From contig CAZKNF010000043.1 of assembly GCA_964554105.1 (NCBI GenBank), positions 1 to 31,321 on the forward strand: 31,321 nucleotides of DNA, read 5' to 3'. Within the stretch, counting starts at the first letter, position 1. Every line of letters begins with the position of its first letter. This DNA is from CAZKNF01 sp964554105. Lineage in GTDB: Bacteria > Bacteroidota > Rhodothermia > Rhodothermales > VXPQ01. The notes beneath the pieces are model-generated. The model was not told the DNA's origin. It did not search any database and worked only from the letters and a program-made list of their open reading frames with translations. Made by a program: the position numbers and the translations under genes. Positions 24,890 to 31,321 of this stretch are shown one piece after another.

Positions 24890-25557
24890 TGGACCACACC
24901 GGATCTGGCTTCTTCCATCCTTGACGCATCGACGCCCTTGCGGTTTACGTCCGAGCCGAATCGCCAGCTTTCCAGGTCCTTGCCCATCAGATCCTCGAGC
25001 GCTCGAACTTCGATGTCGAGGATACCCGCGATCATTTCTTCGAATGAAGCCGATAGCCTTGGCCGCTGGTCGACACGCCGGCTGAATCTATCCACGACGC
25101 GCTCCCATATCCCGGGCAACAGCTTGCGGGCATGTCGCAGCAGGGGTGGAGGATTNNNNNNNNNNNNNNNNNNNNNNNNNNNNNNNNNNNNNNNNNNNNN
25201 NNNNNNNNNNNNNNNNNNNNNNNNNNNNNNNNNNNNNNNNNNNNNNNNNNNNNNNGGATTACGAACGAGATAGATGAACTTCATCGCCGGATTATAGGCA
25301 AAGATGTCGTCCCAGATTTCGAGATTTCGGTGAGGATAAAAGGTGTAGCTCGTGGATGCCTCGCAGTAGAGCGCACCCGGGCGCTCATCGAACAGCGCCT
25401 CGTAGTTTGCCAGCTCCCGCCGCCAATCTGGTGAGGTACTAAAGAAGTGCGGCTCCTTGACACGCGAACCGACGATATCGGGGTGGCGCGTCAGGATGCT
25501 GAACAAGGTGGTGGTCGCACATTTCTGCGCGCCGACTATGATAAAATCCACCTTCAT
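24886..25557 (-). CDS. Sulfotransferase, interrupted by an assembly gap
   Basis: The N-terminal part (about 100 residues) is a PAPS-dependent sulfotransferase. 'FIIVGAQKCATTTL' is the 5'-phosphosulfate loop, 'KEPHFFS' and 'CEASTSYTFYP' follow as in heparan-sulfate-type and bacterial glycan sulfotransferases, and 'FIYLVRN' leads into the 3'-phosphate site. That site is lost in a run of 100 N (25156-25255). After the gap the frame resumes with an 89-residue C-terminus, 'IRALEDLMGKDLESWRF'-like (the sequence reads EVRALEDLMGKDLESW), typical of the family end. The gap length is nominal, so the preserved frame has no meaning. With 189 real residues against a usual total near 280-300, perhaps 200-350 bases are missing. 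It is probably an intact gene in the cell. Confidence 0.8.
   Translation of the reverse strand: MKVDFIIVGAQKCATTTLFSILTRHPDIVGSRVKEPHFFSTSPDWRRELANYEALFDERPGALYCEASTSYTFYPHRNLEIWDDIFAYNPAMKFIYLVRNXXXXXXXXXXXXXXXXXXXXXXXXXXXXXXXXXXNPPPLLRHARKLLPGIWERVVDRFSRRVDQRPRLSASFEEMIAGILDIEVRALEDLMGKDLESWRFGSDVNRKGVDASRMEEARSGVVQ
25156..25255. other. Assembly gap of 100 N
   Basis: Exactly 100 N stand within the sulfotransferase gene. A round number of N is the usual placeholder for a scaffold join of unknown length. The true distance and sequence are unknown. Confidence 0.98.
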
Positions 25558-25582
25558 GATGCGTCTGTCGATTTACACCTTC

Positions 25583-25792
25583 TCACCTTTCTGATCCTCC
25601 GTCGGCTCTTCTCGGTGGACACCGAGAACCGGCTAATCGCTTGAGCGCTTCGTCGTCGGCCTCTACGCTTAGCATCTCAGCGATGCTGTCGATTCTCTCG
25701 ACGCCGAGTCTTACCGATTTTACTACCTCTACAAGGCGCTCGTACGGCGCCAGGATCCACGAATTGGACTCATTCGAATAAATGGTATGTAA
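25583..25792 (-). pseudogene. Start-less ORF, possible 3' remnant of a lost gene
   Basis: The minus-strand frame is open for 69 codons from just after a TAA (25793-25795) to a TGA at 25583. It has no ATG, GTG or TTG before an internal ATG at 25675. The residues look protein-like in the middle ('WILAPYERLVEVVKSVRLG', then 'IDSIAEMLSVEADDEALKRL'), an amphipathic helical pattern with codon use like its neighbours. I do not recognise it. It fills the 298-base gap between the asparagine-synthase-like gene and the sulfotransferase. It may be the tail of a deleted gene, a small protein with an unusual start, or chance. Confidence 0.3.
25609..25628. repeat. 9-bp perfect palindrome
   Basis: TTCTCGGTG-GA-CACCGAGAA has two exact 9-bp arms with a two-base centre, about 50 bases before the sulfotransferase start. 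It lacks a T run. It may be a protein-binding site or a short hairpin, or it may belong to the start-less ORF that overlaps it. Confidence 0.5.
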
Positions 25793-25855
25793 TTATCAAG
25801 GCACCATCCGCAGCCATCAGCTCCCACGGCCTTGTCGGTCAGATATGCATGTGCT

Positions 25856-27472
25856 CTACGTGAAATATCGACGGATGCGGCGTGGCACGCTCGGAAGGCG
25901 TTTCAGTATGTGCACTAGCTGAAGAACATGTGCTGGCTTGTTAAAGGGAACGGCGAGTAGTTCCGGCCACCCATACGCAACCATGTCACGCTGAAGCAGC
26001 CCGGCAGCACGATACGTTTTCGGCAGGCGGAGCATGATTTCGATAGGAAACGCTTCGAGCATGGGACTGCTCACGCGCCGTGTCCCAGGGAACAAGTATG
26101 TCATCGGAGCCTGCCAGCAGCCCATTCGCTGTTCGACATATGCCAGGTCGAGCGTGGCGGGTACACTGGACCGCACGTGTTCGGGAAGCTCGCTCAACCA
26201 TTTCTCCGCTGCGTCGATCACGACACCAGATCGGGGTGAACGCGTGCGCCGGATTAGCATGTCGCGTAGTGCGGGATGGTCGCCGTTGTTTGGCCGTATC
26301 GGATGCCCGGATTGGTCCGACCCGGATTCCGGATTCGAATACTGACTTCCACGCCACCAGAGCGCACGGCCCGTCTCGCCTCCCATCCCGCCTATCTTAA
26401 AGGGGGCATCGCGAGGGATTCCCTGCGTGACACCCGGTGCCGAAAGGCTCGGTCCGGCTGCCGCTTCCCCAACTCGTGCAAATGCACGGAGCACGTCGCT
26501 CCTCCGGCTATCGTGAGGGCGGCGGCGCTTCACTTCGTGCGGAAGCCCCGCGATCCGCGCAAGGCGCCGGGCAGCCTGCGCATCGACCCGTGATTCGAAA
26601 TTCCATCCGTACGACGTGGAGAGACGGAGATCCATACCTTCGTCGGCAAACGGGCGGAGGACGGAAAGGACGGCACGTGAATCTCTGCCGGCCGAGAGAA
26701 ATACGACGAACTGGTCGTGCCTGTTGGCGAGGAGCCGCAGCAGCCGACGTGCATACTCCACGATAGCTGCCGCTCCTTCCTCGCCGGAACCGTCGGGCGT
26801 TAGCGGACCTGCAGGCCAATGCCTGACTGGCTGGAATGTCTCGAGGTCGAGGTAATGATTCGGGAGAAGACGGTGAAGGCCTTCGAAGGCCGTCAGTCCG
26901 AACGTGAAATAGGCCAACGTGGAGAGGCAATCGAAGGCCCCGCTCAGGGATTCGTCACGCTGCAGGCCTTCGACGAGATTCTGGGTGGTTGAGACTGCGC
27001 CTTGTGCCGGACAGTACACCACCGAATGCGTGGCCCCGAGATAGACGCGCTGAAATGGTGCGTCATACGATCCACCGAAAACGACGGCTGTCCAGGTCCC
27101 CGCGAGGCCGTCACCGCTGCTTCGACCGTATTCGTCGCGGCCGTACAGGGCCTGCTCAATCTCAGCAGCAGCAGCGCGAGATCCGACGGGGAGCGTGAGA
27201 GATTCAGACGGAATTGCATCTACGACGGGACTCAGATATCCAAGGGCCTCGATAACCCAGCCGATCGGTGTGCCGTCTATGGCGAGCAGAAGACAGACGT
27301 CTGCATCGGGATGGGCACCCAGATGCCACCCGCTCAGGGTCTCGTGTCGCCATCCTTGCGGGATCTGTGCTGCGTCGCGCGTAAGCAGCCACTGCCGCGA
27401 CAGCTCCTTCGGCGGAAGCGGATAGAGCGCGTCGAGCGCTGCAAAGTCGGTGACGGTACCCGCATTCCCCAT
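25856..27472 (-). CDS. Asparagine-synthase-like protein without the glutaminase cysteine
   Basis: This is a 538-residue protein whose C-terminal two thirds resemble the asparagine synthase (AsnB) ATP-pyrophosphatase domain. The PP-loop reads 'FLSAGRDSRAVL' (Ser260-Ser265; family SGGxDS). 'LSTSYGWNFESRVDAQAARRLARIAG' follows, as in that family. The N-terminus starts MGNAG, not Met-Cys, so the catalytic cysteine for glutamine hydrolysis is missing, although a remnant beta domain (about 55-210) is present. Such proteins are frequent in polysaccharide and natural-product loci. They probably activate a carboxylate with ATP and attach an amine or ammonia. One base separates it from the GT61 gene upstream, so they are co-translated. 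The substrate is unknown. Confidence 0.75.
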   Translation of the reverse strand: MGNAGTVTDFAALDALYPLPPKELSRQWLLTRDAAQIPQGWRHETLSGWHLGAHPDADVCLLLAIDGTPIGWVIEALGYLSPVVDAIPSESLTLPVGSRAAAAEIEQALYGRDEYGRSSGDGLAGTWTAVVFGGSYDAPFQRVYLGATHSVVYCPAQGAVSTTQNLVEGLQRDESLSGAFDCLSTLAYFTFGLTAFEGLHRLLPNHYLDLETFQPVRHWPAGPLTPDGSGEEGAAAIVEYARRLLRLLANRHDQFVVFLSAGRDSRAVLSVLRPFADEGMDLRLSTSYGWNFESRVDAQAARRLARIAGLPHEVKRRRPHDSRRSDVLRAFARVGEAAAGPSLSAPGVTQGIPRDAPFKIGGMGGETGRALWWRGSQYSNPESGSDQSGHPIRPNNGDHPALRDMLIRRTRSPRSGVVIDAAEKWLSELPEHVRSSVPATLDLAYVEQRMGCWQAPMTYLFPGTRRVSSPMLEAFPIEIMLRLPKTYRAAGLLQRDMVAYGWPELLAVPFNKPAHVLQLVHILKRLPSVPRRIRRYFT

Positions 27473-27473
27473 C

Positions 27474-28667
27474 TTAAGAAAGGAGCTGCTTGAGAACGGA
27501 CTCGACGTCGGAGATATCGATGCGAAGATTCCGTTCGAGTGGATGCCCGCTCCCTACGGTCTCGCCTGCCAGAAGCCAGTAATCGTGTTTCAGTCCGGAG
27601 GCGAGGGCATAGAAATTCGGGTTGGGGAAGCTGAGGTCTGCGATTTCGACGACGTCAGCACCGGGTGAACAGAAGATCATGTTCGTAAGACCGGCACCGT
27701 GCGGCCCGACGAGGATGGCTGTTTCACGCATTAGGAGGACCTGATCTTCGAAGGACAGGTCCTCCATATACACGCGCTCGAAGCCGGCCTTTTCGAGCGT
27801 CGTCCATATCTCATCCTCATTGACCAAATTTCGGCGCGCGGCCTTCCCACGGCTCACGAACACCCTCCGGTGCGGCGTCGGCGACTCGGCAGAAGCCGCG
27901 AACGCCGCCTGCACCATGCGAAGCAGTTCCGGTCGAAAGCGGTCGTTCTGTACGAACGTCAGCTCGGCGATTTCCAGTGGACGCTCATGGTCGAACGTCC
28001 GGAATGCGTCCGGATCCAGGCCGAGCATCCGCAGCGATCCGTCCATCGTCGGCGTTCGCTCCCGCGGCAACATGATCTCCTCGAGACCGCCCCGCTCGCG
28101 GAGAAGGAGTATTTTGGGCAGGTGGGCCGTCAGCCAGTGGGAGTGGTTGTGATACACTCGCTCGAGAATCCACGTTGCACGGTCAACACGCGCAGCGCTG
28201 CGGGAAGCTCGCAGTACCTCTCCGTGTAGGTCCCTGAACCGCACTTCCCGAAGGTCGAGCGCACGGTCGTCGCGCGTGAGAATCGCCGGATAGAAATCAT
28301 TGTCCTGTGTTGCATCGCGGTACCAGGTAATGCGACACTCAGGCAGCGTAATGATCTTCGTCTCTCCACTCCTTCGCGTAGGGACATCCCGGAAGGAAAA
28401 GCCCCACCAGCCCCGGTCGTTTGGCAGATCCTCCAGAGATGTCACGTTGCGTGGAAGTGGATGGCGTGCTACGGCTTCGGTGTGCAGCGTGTCGTACCGT
28501 CCTGGCTCGCCAGTACCTCCGTGGCGAGCGAAGTACTCTGGCACCGTCTCCCGCTCGATCCATCGATATCCGAACCAGGACGTGGGGAGCCCGAGTTCTA
28601 CACCGGCTCGAGGCACATTTCGAAGCCTGCGCTTAAGTTTGTCGGTGACGGACTGCAGGAGCATCAT
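27474..28667 (-). CDS. Glycosyltransferase family 61
   Basis: This is a 397-residue GT61 (DUF563) protein. The N-terminal part includes 'VYHNHSHWLTAHLPKILLLRE', matching the family's H-x-x-H-W block. The C-terminal signature is 'RRVFVSRGKAARRNLVNEDE', then 'LSFEDQVLLMRETAILVGPHG' leading into 'AGLTNMIFCSPGADVVEI'. GT61 members include plant xylosyl/arabinosyl transferases and bacterial enzymes of lipopolysaccharide and capsule synthesis. The nucleotide sugar cannot be predicted. Two ATG codons in a row start the gene. It is 165 bases from the upstream sulfotransferase, a gap long enough for a promoter, and one base from the next gene. Confidence 0.88.
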   Translation of the reverse strand: MMLLQSVTDKLKRRLRNVPRAGVELGLPTSWFGYRWIERETVPEYFARHGGTGEPGRYDTLHTEAVARHPLPRNVTSLEDLPNDRGWWGFSFRDVPTRRSGETKIITLPECRITWYRDATQDNDFYPAILTRDDRALDLREVRFRDLHGEVLRASRSAARVDRATWILERVYHNHSHWLTAHLPKILLLRERGGLEEIMLPRERTPTMDGSLRMLGLDPDAFRTFDHERPLEIAELTFVQNDRFRPELLRMVQAAFAASAESPTPHRRVFVSRGKAARRNLVNEDEIWTTLEKAGFERVYMEDLSFEDQVLLMRETAILVGPHGAGLTNMIFCSPGADVVEIADLSFPNPNFYALASGLKHDYWLLAGETVGSGHPLERNLRIDISDVESVLKQLLS

Positions 28668-28832
28668 TTAGGGGGCCGTTGATTAATTTCGCACCTCTGC
28701 GTTGCACTCCTCGCGGCTCACTGCGGCGTACGTCGTTAGTTAACTGATGACGCACGCCTCACTGACCGCTTGTCGCGCGCCTTGATCTGCACAACCTCTT
28801 CCGGACCTGTCTCTACATTCTTCAACAGGCCT

Positions 28833-29969
28833 TTAGAGGAGGCCGAGCTCCCTGCGAATACGGCGGTACACGCGTCGCGCGAATGTCTTCCCATCTTGCA
28901 GAAGATCGCGCACGCTGACTTCTGCGCGCTCGGCAGAGAGCAGCGTCTTGACCATTCGACGACCGGCTCGCCGGCGCGAAGCCGAAAGTGTCGGTCTGTA
29001 TCCAGCTAGCTGCATTCTCGAGGCACAGTGACCCTCGATCATCGCGACTTCCCTCTCCGAGAGCTGGAGTCTCCATTTCTCCAGGGACTGCGTGGAGATG
29101 GGACGGAGTGTTTTTGCATGGTGCTTCTTACGCCATTCACGCCAGTACTCGTTGTTAAGATCATGTGTAGATGCCGGGATCGGGACATTCTCGTCCGAAC
29201 GGCCATCCAGCATCGCAGGCTCAAATGCTTCGTCCAGAAACGCGCAGATCCTTCGGATCTCGCCCTCTGGCCTTCGAACCAGCTCTTCGTATTGCACGAC
29301 GAGCACCCGACCATCTTGCCCCGAAGCAGGGACCACCTCATCGTACATTCGTTGCCAATCGTCCGCATAGTAGGCCACTTGATGCAGGTAACTCCCGACG
29401 ACCAGTCCTTCCTTCATGGAGCGAGGTGTGATTCGCTCCTGGACCCAGGGGCTTCGCAGCTGCGAAGCGACCACGGCTCGCGGGTCGCGCCTAAGAATCA
29501 GAACACGGGCATCCGGAAACCATGACAGCAGGTGCGGGATGAAATGGACGTGTCCCGGCGTCTTCTCGCCGATTCGTTCTTTGCCGACCCGCCTGCCGTA
29601 CGCTACAAGCACGGCTTCAAAAATGGCGCGAAACGTCGGGTTTTCGGCGTGGTTGATCAGTTCGCGGCAATATTCCGCCTCGATGCCAAGATCTCGAAAT
29701 CGGACCGACGAGGTGAATCGCTCCCAGAACTGATCGAAGTTCTCCGGGCCTTCCCTGTCGGATAAGCCCCACTGTTCGGCCCGCTGCATGAAGTGGGTTT
29801 CGGGAGATATGGAAACCCTCGAGTGGGCGGATAGAAGACTCCGCAACAGTGTCGTCCCGGAGCGACCGGCTCCGGCAATGAAGATGGGACGATGCAGCCG
29901 GTGCTCGCTTTCGGAGACAGGGACAGCCTCGGTCGAGCGGACATCGGCGCGGGATCTAGTAATAGACAT
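28833..29969 (-). CDS. Sulfotransferase (PAPS-dependent)
   Basis: This is a 378-residue protein from the ATG at 29969. The 5'-phosphosulfate-binding loop is 'IAGAGRSGTTLLRSLL' (about 31-46), followed by 'SISPETHFM'. 'GEKTPGHVHFIP' is common in this branch. The 3'-phosphate site is 'LILRRDPRAVVAS' (Arg161 to Ser169). Late motifs 'YEELVRRPEGEIRRICAFL' also fit. It would move sulfate from PAPS to a hydroxyl or amine of a glycan or lipid. An ATG at 30068 in the same frame would extend into the FkbM gene by 62 bases with unconserved residues, so I reject it. No transmembrane anchor is seen. It lies 37 bases after FkbM. Confidence 0.87.
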   Translation of the reverse strand: MSITRSRADVRSTEAVPVSESEHRLHRPIFIAGAGRSGTTLLRSLLSAHSRVSISPETHFMQRAEQWGLSDREGPENFDQFWERFTSSVRFRDLGIEAEYCRELINHAENPTFRAIFEAVLVAYGRRVGKERIGEKTPGHVHFIPHLLSWFPDARVLILRRDPRAVVASQLRSPWVQERITPRSMKEGLVVGSYLHQVAYYADDWQRMYDEVVPASGQDGRVLVVQYEELVRRPEGEIRRICAFLDEAFEPAMLDGRSDENVPIPASTHDLNNEYWREWRKKHHAKTLRPISTQSLEKWRLQLSEREVAMIEGHCASRMQLAGYRPTLSASRRRAGRRMVKTLLSAERAEVSVRDLLQDGKTFARRVYRRIRRELGLL

Positions 29970-30006
29970 TGAATGGTGCGTTTTGCGATCGCCTGGATGG
30001 CTACGG

Positions 30007-30801
30007 TTATTGTGTGGCGTGAACAAAGACGGCGTCGCAATACGCAAGTACGGCAGGACGGAATCCATTCGATTCGCCGGCGGTCCATGATTCCGAGGCG
30101 CTGACTCGCTTCCGGCACTGGTTGTATATCCCGTACAGGTAATATCCCAACGGCGCGAGATGAACCCTCATTTGCTCGAGTGACGGTTGGTCTTTCTCGA
30201 GCTGATCGAACCCCACCTCCACCTGGACAATGGCAATCCGACCAGAGGAGAGTGCCTCCTGCGCCCCTTTCAACACCTCCAGGTCGTGTCCCTCCGTGTC
30301 AATCTTCAGCAGGTGGATGAACTGAATTCCCTGTTCTTTCATAACCGCATCGACGGTGCTCACCTCTACGACCTCCGTTCCAATGGGAGATCCCCATTCG
30401 GGTGAGAGTGAATTCATCTCCGCGATTTCATTCAGGTAAATCGTAGCCTCTCTCTGTTTGGCACCTAGAGCCATTTGAAACGTGCTGACGTTTTCGTACT
30501 GCGATGTGCGATCGACAAGCACCTGGTATGTCGATGACACCGGTTCAAAAGCGAGGATTCTGGGAGAGTTCAGCTGATGCTGTACGCGGCGAATGGTTCT
30601 TCCATCATTTGCACCCACGTCGAAAATGATGTCGTTGCTCGACCAACGGCGAATCTTGCGGAGGGCTGCATCCGGATGTTTGTTCGGCGGGAATAGGGGC
30701 GCGCGGGAAATCGTCACGCCAAATTTTCTCTCGACAAATGCTTTCACCCGGTGTTTTGGATGACGGCTGGTCGTGGGCATAATGGGCGATGAGTTTTTCA
30801 T
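30007..30801 (-). CDS. FkbM-family SAM-dependent methyltransferase
   Basis: This is a 264-residue class-I methyltransferase. Motif I is 'IIFDVGANDGRTI' (about 58-70), then 'ILAFEPVSSTYQVL' binds the ribose. 'VSTVDAVMKEQGIQFIHLLK' and the FkbM signature 'IDTEGHDLEVLKGA' follow. FkbM proteins usually O-methylate sugars, polyketides or lipids. Here, among glycosyltransferases and sulfotransferases, methylation of a glycan hydroxyl is likely. The C-terminal 40 residues, after 'GYYLYGIYNQ', are less conserved. The gene follows the PD40 fragment after 82 bases and precedes a sulfotransferase by 37 bases. Confidence 0.9.
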   Translation of the reverse strand: MKNSSPIMPTTSRHPKHRVKAFVERKFGVTISRAPLFPPNKHPDAALRKIRRWSSNDIIFDVGANDGRTIRRVQHQLNSPRILAFEPVSSTYQVLVDRTSQYENVSTFQMALGAKQREATIYLNEIAEMNSLSPEWGSPIGTEVVEVSTVDAVMKEQGIQFIHLLKIDTEGHDLEVLKGAQEALSSGRIAIVQVEVGFDQLEKDQPSLEQMRVHLAPLGYYLYGIYNQCRKRVSASESWTAGESNGFRPAVLAYCDAVFVHATQ

Positions 30802-30883
30802 TGGGTGGGCGGAGATTTACGCAGCTGAAGCGGAGATCCATCCACTGGGTCGTTCTGAATTGCAAGCGAAGAGGATGCTACAA

Positions 30884-31177
30884 CTATGCAGTAGTGTACA
30901 TCTCATTGAATTGGCGGCACTTCCGTCGGATCATCGGGTGAGAGGTCACCCTCCATATGTCCTGATGCCCCATGCCGCCCGGGCACTTTGAACGACAGAG
31001 AAGCATGTTGCCGTCAAGCGATATGCTTGGCGCACCGTCATGGTACCGTGCAGTGTTGATGTAATCACCTACTGGGACGGTCCGAGACCATTCGGAGTCC
31101 AGCGACGATCGTTCGGGGACATATATCATCTGATTTTTTCGCAGGGATTCATTGCGAATAGATTTCATGCCACGCAT
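30884..31177 (-). pseudogene. Single PD40 beta-propeller blade, probable gene remnant
   Basis: A 97-codon frame (ATG at 31177, overlapping the TAA of the sulfotransferase before it by one base) encodes one recognisable PD40 (WD40-like, TolB-type) blade: 'IYVPERSSLDSEWS', 'VGDYINTARYHDGAPSISLD', 'RPGG'-like 'KCPGGMGHQDIW'. Known PD40 proteins carry at least four to seven blades and a signal peptide, and none of that is present. The residues before and after the blade match nothing I know. The likely explanation is the 3' end of a propeller gene left after a deletion or insertion. A functional short protein is less likely. Confidence 0.5.
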
Positions 31178-31320
31178 TATTCCCACCACGAGTCAATCCC
31201 GAGTACTTCGTAGAGCCGGCGGTTGTGGGGCATGTAATGTGCACGGAGCGCCTCCGAATCAGGGACGTCCGGGGAATATCTTCCGGTGTTGAACGTCTTC
31301 GCTTCATTCAGCGCGACGCG
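31177..31320 (-). CDS. C-terminus of another sulfotransferase (partial at window edge)
   Basis: On the minus strand, 47 codons run from the right edge to a TAA at 31177-31179. The residues 'FNTGRYSPDVPDSEALRAHY' then 'MPHNRRLYEVLGIDSWWE' match the end of heparan-sulfate-type sulfotransferases, in which a helix and a 'PxNxxLYxLLG' block precede the final tryptophan. It is the third sulfotransferase of the locus. The catalytic part lies outside the window. It is the most upstream visible gene of the minus-strand glycan run. Confidence 0.75.
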   Translation of the reverse strand, partial: RVALNEAKTFNTGRYSPDVPDSEALRAHYMPHNRRLYEVLGIDSWWE

Positions 31321-31321
31321 G

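Noticed and set aside
24428..25273. Plus-strand open frame of 281 codons across the N gap
   Set aside because: It is antisense to the GT2 and sulfotransferase genes and only stays open because the N run cannot show stops.
29970..30068. Upstream ATG for the sulfotransferase
   Set aside because: It would overlap the FkbM coding region by 62 bases and add residues unlike the family. The ATG at 29969 leaves a normal gap.
1..31321. tRNA, rRNA, insertion sequences or phage genes
   Set aside because: I found no tRNA-like folds, rRNA stretches, transposase or integrase motifs in either strand by reading.

Overview
The window is high-GC, gene-dense bacterial DNA. It looks like a metagenome-derived scaffold, because it contains one run of exactly 100 N. 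The likely source is the Bacteroidota/Rhodothermota side of the tree. Two proteins end in a type IX secretion (Por) C-terminal sorting domain: the fragment at the left edge and the beta-helix protein at 18851-20899. There are also several lipoprotein or Sec-signal proteins, and few start codons have a clear Shine-Dalgarno sequence. This placement is an inference from protein style, not a taxonomic assignment.

Region 1 (220-14433, + strand) is a ten-gene, tightly spaced run that reads as an extended operon for catabolism of 2-aminoethylphosphonate (2-AEP). The recognisable core is phnW (2-AEP:pyruvate transaminase), pbfA ((R)-1-hydroxy-2-AEP ammonia-lyase), phnY (phosphonoacetaldehyde dehydrogenase) and phnA (phosphonoacetate hydrolase). 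2-AEP, and its hydroxylated form through PbfA, would be converted to phosphonoacetaldehyde, then phosphonoacetate, then acetate plus phosphate. Around this core sit genes that are not part of the textbook pathway. They are a SurA/PpiC-like lipoprotein foldase, an alkaline-phosphatase-superfamily lipoprotein, a cytoplasmic HAD phosphatase, a secreted PHP-domain (CehA/McbA-like) metallohydrolase, a second class-III PLP enzyme, and an OPA-family (GlpT-like) transporter. I infer a complete uptake-and-use system: exported enzymes release phosphonate from esters or glycoconjugates, the transporter imports it, and the Phn enzymes degrade it.

Region 2 (14552-18688, - strand) converges on region 1. 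It holds two tandem GH13 alpha-glucosidase paralogues followed by an exported PI-PLC/glycerophosphodiesterase-like protein. A nested inverted repeat lies directly upstream of the first GH13 gene. A three-copy 17-bp tandem repeat sits at the convergent junction.

Region 3 (18851-20899, - strand) is a large exported parallel-beta-helix protein with a type IX sorting tail. A 717-bp stretch upstream of it has no convincing gene.

Region 4 (21617 to the right edge, - strand) is a surface-glycan biosynthesis locus. It has a GT4, a two-domain GT2, a GT61, an asparagine-synthase-like protein, an FkbM methyltransferase and three sulfotransferases, one broken by the N gap and one cut by the window edge. 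A sulfated, methylated exopolysaccharide or glycan is the simplest reading. Two probable gene remnants (a single PD40 propeller blade and a start-less ORF) suggest this part has been rearranged.
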